From NCBI GenBank assembly GCA_024403615.1, contig JAKSRM010000013.1, positions 1-53,440 of the forward strand: a stretch of 53,440 nt of DNA. Direction: 5' to 3'. Under the pieces are notes generated by a model, which was not told the origin of the DNA, searched no databases, and saw only the letters and a list, made by a program, of their open reading frames with translations. Shown one piece after another: positions 49,335 through 53,440 of the stretch. This DNA comes from Lachnospiraceae bacterium (GTDB lineage Bacteria; Bacillota; Clostridia; Lachnospirales; Lachnospiraceae). The position numbers were made by a program, and so were the translations under genes. Numbering within the stretch: the stretch's first letter is position 1; each line of letters opens with the position of its first letter.

Positions 49335-50717
49335 ATGAAGAAAATTACGAAGTACCATAAAAGAGTAAAACTTACTTTTGCCGTATCAGCATTTCTTTGC
49401 TGTCTTCTTATGCTGCTTTTATTTAATTCTGTTGGCAGCTTCGCAGCCCAGGCAAATTACTATGTTGTGAAAATTGATGGCCAGGTTGTTGGCTGCAGCA
49501 ATAGTAAGGAAAATGCAGAGACTGCCTTATTTGAAGCCAGAAAAAGGCTGAGTAAAGAAGCCGATTCTATCGTTTATTTAGATTCTAAATTTACCATTGA
49601 ACCAGAACATAAATTCTTTGGGAAAACGGATCAAACCGAAGACCTTTCGACTGCCATTTATGAGCAGTTAAAAGAATATACGGACCTGAATTATGTTCAG
49701 GGAATTTGTATTTCTGCAGGAAAGTATTCTATTACGGTAAACAATCCTCTGTCGGCCACGATGGTCCTTCGTACGTTGGAAAGTCAATACGATGAAGAGA
49801 ATGAATATACGGTGAATCTGATCTCAAAACAGAATGATGATTATACAGAAATAACCTATGAAATGGTTAATTCTTCAGCAATGGAAGAACGGATTGCCGA
49901 ATTGATGGAACAGGAAGGCCTGACAAAAACGGCTGCAGATGCGCAGCTTCACCAGTTGAAAAAGATATCTTTTGTAGACACTCTTCAGATTAGCCAGGTT
50001 TATACGGATAAAAGCGCGGTATTCTCCGGAGATGATGCCGTACAGAAAGTGTTAAGTGATGGTAGCGCTATCGGCGTATGCACGACAAAATTAGCAAACT
50101 ATGACGAGGAGTTTGATTTGCCGATTCAGTACATTGAAGATGATGATATGTACGAAGGGCAGTCGTATGTAGTATACGATGGAACTTCTGGAACAAGAAA
50201 CGTAACGGCGTATATTTCCTATGTGAATGGAAAAGAAAAAAGCAGAAACATTATTCAGCAGACGGTATATACCGAACCGACCGCAGCCATTATTCGTACC
50301 GGCGTTCTTCCGAGTCCGGAGTTTGTTGTACCTTTGGATAACTGCTTCATTTCCTCTGGATTTGGTTATCGTTGGGGTTCCTTACACACTGGTAACGATT
50401 ATGCTTGTGGCTATGGAGAACCGATTTATGCCAGCGCTCCAGGCTATATTGAAACGGTTACCCATAGTGACGAGGGCTATGGAAATAATGTCGTAATGCG
50501 GCATGATGACCATCTGCAGACCCGATATGCTCATATGAGTGAAACTGCCTGCGAAGAAGGTCAGTACGTACAGCGGTTTGAAATTATTGGTTATGCAGGA
50601 TCTACTGGAAACTCTACTGGAAACCATTGTCATTTTGAAATCATTCAGGATGGCGTCCCGATTGACCCATTTACTTATCTGGAAGGGGAAGGACTGGAGT
50701 ATTATCCAGATGAGTGA
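49335..50717 (+). CDS. M23 peptidoglycan endopeptidase with G5-like domain
   Basis: 460 residues. A basic start and hydrophobic helix (LTFAVSAFLCCLLMLLLFNSV) act as signal or anchor, then a long extracellular helical/beta region (about 40-260). A G5-like segment (RNVTAYISYVNGKEKSRNI to AAIIRTGV) and the M23 domain follow: HTGNDYAC with the first zinc ligands, RYAHMSE, and HCHFEIIQDG with the last His. It should cut peptide cross-links in the wall. No Shine-Dalgarno is seen; a -10-like TATAGAAT ends about nine bases before the ATG, so the leader may be very short. The structured region at 49228 and half-sites upstream suggest WalR-type wall control. Confidence 0.9.
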   Translation: MKKITKYHKRVKLTFAVSAFLCCLLMLLLFNSVGSFAAQANYYVVKIDGQVVGCSNSKENAETALFEARKRLSKEADSIVYLDSKFTIEPEHKFFGKTDQTEDLSTAIYEQLKEYTDLNYVQGICISAGKYSITVNNPLSATMVLRTLESQYDEENEYTVNLISKQNDDYTEITYEMVNSSAMEERIAELMEQEGLTKTAADAQLHQLKKISFVDTLQISQVYTDKSAVFSGDDAVQKVLSDGSAIGVCTTKLANYDEEFDLPIQYIEDDDMYEGQSYVVYDGTSGTRNVTAYISYVNGKEKSRNIIQQTVYTEPTAAIIRTGVLPSPEFVVPLDNCFISSGFGYRWGSLHTGNDYACGYGEPIYASAPGYIETVTHSDEGYGNNVVMRHDDHLQTRYAHMSETACEEGQYVQRFEIIGYAGSTGNSTGNHCHFEIIQDGVPIDPFTYLEGEGLEYYPDE

Positions 50718-50759
50718 TAAAAAATAAGGTAAAAATAGGGCTTTTTCTACCTTCTGTAT

Positions 50760-50800
50760 TGTTACAAAAACTTTACATTCATCCCGTTTATAGGTATAAT
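50760..50800 (+). promoter_or_regulatory. Promoter of murA with overlapping WalR-like half-sites
   Basis: TTTACA (50772-50777), 17 bases, TATAAT (50795-50800), a near-consensus promoter. TGTTAC (50760-50765) and CTTTAC (50771-50776) are half-sites 11 bp apart; the second overlaps the -35 box. Start of transcription near 50807. Confidence 0.68.
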
Positions 50801-50803
50801 ATG

Positions 50804-50833
50804 AGTTCGAGTTAGGTCTAACTCGGACTTTTT
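50804..50833 (+). terminator. Terminator-like hairpin at the 5' end of the murA transcript
   Basis: AGTTCGAGTTAG (50804-50815) and CTAACTCGGACT (50818-50829) form a 12-bp stem with one mismatch or GU pair, followed by five T. It starts within a few bases of the predicted +1 and lies 40 bases before the ATG, so it could attenuate murA transcription or act as a 5' cap-like stem. Confidence 0.6.
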
Positions 50834-50873
50834 GTTGTCCGGGTTTAGAAAGAATTTGTTTTTAGGCGGAAAG

Positions 50874-52142
50874 ATGGAACGTTATATTGTAAATGGTGGC
50901 TCTCCTTTGAATGGAGAGGTTGAAATATATGGAGCGAAAAATGCGGCATTAGCCCTTATTCCTGCTGCGATTCTTACAGAGGAACCGGTTGTTATTAATA
51001 ACCTTCCGGATGTAAGCGATATTAATGTTCTTCTGGAGGCCATCAGCCAGATTGGTGCAAAAGTTGAGAGAATTGATCGGCATAAAGTACGTATTACTGG
51101 TGCCTCAGTTACTTCTCATCAGTTGAATTATGATTATATTAGTAAAATCCGTGCTTCCTATTATTTATTGGGAGCTTTATTAGGCCGGTTCCATGAGGCG
51201 GAAGTTGCTATGCCAGGTGGATGTGAAATCGGAGCAAGACCGATTGACCAGCATATTAAAGGCTTTGAGGCCTTAGGCGCAAAGGTGCAGATTACCAACC
51301 GACAGATTTATGCGAAAGCGGACGAGCTGAAAGGCTGTCATATTTATTTTGATATGGTAACGGTAGGCGCGACCATTAACGTAATGCTGGCAGCAGTTTT
51401 GGCGAAAGGAAATACCATTATTGAAAATCCTGCCAAGGAGCCTCATGTAGTAGATCTTGCCAATATGCTGAATTCCATGGGCGCAAATATCCGTGGTGCA
51501 GGAACCGATGTTATACGTATTAAAGGAGTAGAACGACTCCATAAGACCGAATATACCGTTATTCCAGATCAGATTGAGGCGGGAACCTTTATGCTGGCAG
51601 CAGCTATTACGAAAGGGAATATTACCGTAACCAATGTTATTCCAAAGCATCTGGAGTCCATAACGGCAAAACTGATTGATATCGGATGCGAAGTAGAAGA
51701 GTTTGACGAAGCGGTTTCTGTTCGTTTTGGAGAAAAATTGTTACCGACTCAGGTAAAGACCCTTCCGTATCCAGGCTATCCGACGGATATGCAGCCGCAA
51801 ATCGCCGTAGCTTTAGCTTTGGCTTCCGGAATATCTACGATAACAGAGAGCATTTTTGAGAACCGTTTTGTTTATTCCAAAGAACTGAACAAAATGGGAG
51901 CTCGTATTAAAGTGGAAAGCAGTAATACGGCCATCATCAACGGCGTGAAGAAATTAACGGGAGCTCATATTAACGCTCCGGACTTAAGAGCCGGCGCAGC
52001 TTTAGTATTGGCAGCTCTTTCCGCAGAAGGAACTTCTGTGATTGATGGCATTGAATATATCCAGCGTGGTTACGAGAACTTTGAAGGAAAACTTCAGGCC
52101 TTAGGCGCTGACATTATTAAAACGGAAATCGAAGAAGATTAG
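50874..52142 (+). CDS. murA: UDP-N-acetylglucosamine 1-carboxyvinyltransferase
   Basis: 422 residues; ATG at 50874 with GGCGGA upstream, since the family starts ERYIVNGGSPLNGEV. First committed step of peptidoglycan synthesis: adds enolpyruvate from PEP to UDP-GlcNAc. Features: EVEIYGAKNAALALI (KN substrate site), the active-site loop MPGGCEIGARPIDQHI with catalytic Cys in GGC, so it should be fosfomycin-sensitive, and PYPGYPTDMQPQ near the C-terminus. It may be one of two MurA paralogues, as in many Firmicutes. The promoter and 5' hairpin suggest tight control. Confidence 0.96.
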   Translation: MERYIVNGGSPLNGEVEIYGAKNAALALIPAAILTEEPVVINNLPDVSDINVLLEAISQIGAKVERIDRHKVRITGASVTSHQLNYDYISKIRASYYLLGALLGRFHEAEVAMPGGCEIGARPIDQHIKGFEALGAKVQITNRQIYAKADELKGCHIYFDMVTVGATINVMLAAVLAKGNTIIENPAKEPHVVDLANMLNSMGANIRGAGTDVIRIKGVERLHKTEYTVIPDQIEAGTFMLAAAITKGNITVTNVIPKHLESITAKLIDIGCEVEEFDEAVSVRFGEKLLPTQVKTLPYPGYPTDMQPQIAVALALASGISTITESIFENRFVYSKELNKMGARIKVESSNTAIINGVKKLTGAHINAPDLRAGAALVLAALSAEGTSVIDGIEYIQRGYENFEGKLQALGADIIKTEIEED

Positions 52143-52163
52143 TTATAACAGCAGGAGATAAAT

Positions 52164-52179
52164 GTCCCGTTGACGGGAC
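52164..52179 (+). other. Small tetraloop hairpin before metK
   Basis: GTCCCG, loop TTGA, CGGGAC, seven bases before the metK ribosome site (AGGAGG). No U-run follows, so it is not a terminator. The 52-base gap is too short for a SAM riboswitch. Confidence 0.6.
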
Positions 52180-52194
52180 GTATTAGGAGGACAT

Positions 52195-53361
52195 ATGGAA
52201 AAAAGATTATTCACATCAGAGTCAGTTACAGAAGGACATCCTGACAAAATTTGTGATCAGATTAGTGATGCAATTCTTGATGAGATATTAAAACAAGACC
52301 CATTTGCAAGAGTAGCTTGTGAAACCTGCGTTACAACAAATTTTGTTTTGGTAATGGGTGAAGTAACTACGACTGCACAAGTGAATTATGAAAAAGTAGC
52401 GAGAGACACTATCCGGGAAATCGGATATGACGATGAGTCTATCGGATTCGATGCTGACACTTGTGAAGTTATCATCCGTTTGGATAAGCAGTCTCCAGAT
52501 ATTGCTATGGGCGTTAACAAGGCTTTAGAAACTAGAGACGAGGCTCATGAAGACAATGAAAATAATGGTGCTGGTGATCAGGGAATGATGTTTGGATACG
52601 CAACCAACGAATCTGATGATTACATGCCGTTTGCGATTAGCCTGGCACATAAAATCACAAAGGAACTTGCTGCTTTAAGAAAAAGTGGAGAACTTCCTTA
52701 CTTACGACCCGATGGAAAAGCTCAGGTTACGGTGGAGTATGACGAGACTGGAAAACCGTTCCGTGTAGAAGCGGTTGTATGTTCTACACAGCATAAGCCG
52801 GAGGTTGCTCAGGAACAGCTGAGAAAAGATATTAAAGAAAAGCTGATTGATAAGGTTATTCCGGCAGAAATGGTAGATGAGAATACGAAGTATTACATTA
52901 ACCCTACCGGCCAGTTCATCGTAGGTGGACCGAATGGAGATTCCGGACTTACCGGACGTAAAATTATCGTTGATACTTACGGTGGATATGGAAGACATGG
53001 TGGTGGATCTTTTAGTGGAAAAGACTGCACTAAAGTTGACCGAAGTGCCGCTTATGCAGCCCGCTACGTAGCCAAGAATCTGGTTGCCGCAGGCCTGGCA
53101 GATAAATGTGAGATTCAGCTTTCTTATGCTATCGGTGTTGCAGAACCGACATCCATCATGGTAGATACCTTTGGAACCGGAAAAGTTTCGGATGAAGAAT
53201 TGATTGAAATCATCCGAAATAACTATGACTTAAGACCTTCAGGAATTATCAAGATGCTGGACTTAAGAAGACCTATTTATAAACAGACCGCAGCTTATGG
53301 TGCATTTGGAAGAAATGACCTGAACCTGCCTTGGGAAGAACTTGATTCAATTATCGTATGA
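52195..53361 (+). CDS. metK: S-adenosylmethionine synthetase
   Basis: 388 residues, full length. Signatures: [20 protein letters not shown] at the N-terminus (ATP and methionine site), [15 protein letters not shown], the P-loop-like [19 protein letters not shown], and [18 protein letters not shown] near the end. It makes SAM from methionine and ATP as a tetramer in the cytoplasm. AGGAGG precedes the ATG. No methionine-cycle genes are adjacent and no SAM riboswitch is seen upstream. Confidence 0.97.
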   Translation: MEKRLFTSESVTEGHPDKICDQISDAILDEILKQDPFARVACETCVTTNFVLVMGEVTTTAQVNYEKVARDTIREIGYDDESIGFDADTCEVIIRLDKQSPDIAMGVNKALETRDEAHEDNENNGAGDQGMMFGYATNESDDYMPFAISLAHKITKELAALRKSGELPYLRPDGKAQVTVEYDETGKPFRVEAVVCSTQHKPEVAQEQLRKDIKEKLIDKVIPAEMVDENTKYYINPTGQFIVGGPNGDSGLTGRKIIVDTYGGYGRHGGGSFSGKDCTKVDRSAAYAARYVAKNLVAAGLADKCEIQLSYAIGVAEPTSIMVDTFGTGKVSDEELIEIIRNNYDLRPSGIIKMLDLRRPIYKQTAAYGAFGRNDLNLPWEELDSIIV

Positions 53362-53374
53362 CGAAAGAAGAAAC

Positions 53375-53431
53375 GTTCCGAGAAACGGAACAGGCATCAG
53401 GACTCTGTCAGCAAAGCTGACACCTCATGCC
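53375..53431 (+). other. Stem-loop region at window edge, possible leader of the next gene
   Basis: A hairpin GTTCCG-AGAAA-CGGAAC (53375-53391) is followed by an extended stem: GGCAT-C-AGG pairs with CCT-C-ATGCC, then bulge ACTC, then TGTCAGC-AAA-GCTGACA (53393-53431). AGAAAGGAA follows and could be a ribosome site for a gene past the window. It does not match a riboswitch consensus I know. Confidence 0.45.
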
Positions 53432-53440
53432 AGAAAGGAA

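Noticed and set aside
52143..52194. SAM riboswitch before metK
   Set aside because: The gap is 52 bases with a single six-pair hairpin; no SAM-box conserved segments are present.
1..53440. Prophage, integrative element or transposon
   Set aside because: No integrase, transposase, terminase, relaxase or tRNA attachment site was seen; base composition looks even by eye.
1..53440. tRNA or rRNA genes
   Set aside because: No cloverleaf with the GTTCGA arm in proper context and no rRNA-like conserved segment was recognised. The GTTCGA at 50805-50810 is part of the murA leader hairpin.

Overview
The window looks like the chromosome of a low-to-medium GC Gram-positive anaerobe of the Clostridia, most likely a gut Lachnospiraceae relative. 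The basis is AT-rich spacers with intrinsic terminators, strong GGAGG ribosome sites, the gene order regulator-ftsE-ftsX-S41 protease-M23 hydrolase, Na+-driven MATE pumps, C69 dipeptidase, an araA-araB-araD operon, and a secreted Big_2/InlB-repeat protein. This is inference from gene content; no rRNA or tRNA gene was seen, and no transposase, integrase or phage gene.

Region 1 (1-2880): 3' part of a giant secreted repeat protein (Big_2 domains, a Cys/His linker, six InlB B-type repeats), closed by a terminator.

Region 2 (3001-17521): a one-direction locus for decorating a cell-surface phosphopolymer. It holds three LicD-family phosphotransferase proteins (two of them active-plus-degenerate double-LicD proteins), a GNAT enzyme, a membrane-anchored CDP-glycerol glycerophosphotransferase-like enzyme, a YidC/Oxa1-sulfatase fusion, an SDR, an acetolactate-synthase-like ThDP enzyme, a TagD-type cytidylyltransferase fused to a Gfo/Idh/MocA-like part, and a small PAS protein. 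No glycosyltransferase, flippase or ABC exporter is present, so the locus probably makes an unusual CDP-activated alcohol and adds it to a polymer built elsewhere. This is the best candidate for an undescribed system.

Region 3 (17529-22884): an E2/CAT-like protein that lacks the catalytic His, then a two-component module. The response regulator, histidine kinase and an exported protein are on the minus strand; a C39-like membrane-anchored protein is on the plus strand and converges on them. The regulator gene and the C39-like gene share a promoter design: 11-bp direct repeats of YGATAC, then 10 bp, then TATGAT. This predicts one regulon. A nucleosidase-family gene lies upstream.

Region 4 (22885-23407): a 523-bp gap holding eight copies of a 42-bp-phased element (GTACATATCTC-N7-TTGCA), three in one orientation and five in the other.

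Region 5 (23408-36826): two tandem MATE pumps with matching promoters, then alpha/beta hydrolase, C69 dipeptidase, esterase, MFS transporter, a MalY/PatB-like PLP enzyme and araA-araB-araD.

Region 6 (37045-42367): PucR/CdaR-like regulator with ftsE, ftsX, S41 protease and an EnvC/PcsB-like M23 protein, a division-linked peptidoglycan hydrolysis operon.

Region 7 (42381-53440): a GH2 glycosidase and an acyltransferase-3 gene, divergent and both apparently leaderless; an asparagine-synthetase relative without the glutaminase Cys; three paralogous small lipoproteins; MscL with a zinc ribbon; an M23 endopeptidase with a structured upstream region; murA behind a 5'-end terminator-like hairpin; metK; and a stem-loop region at the window edge.
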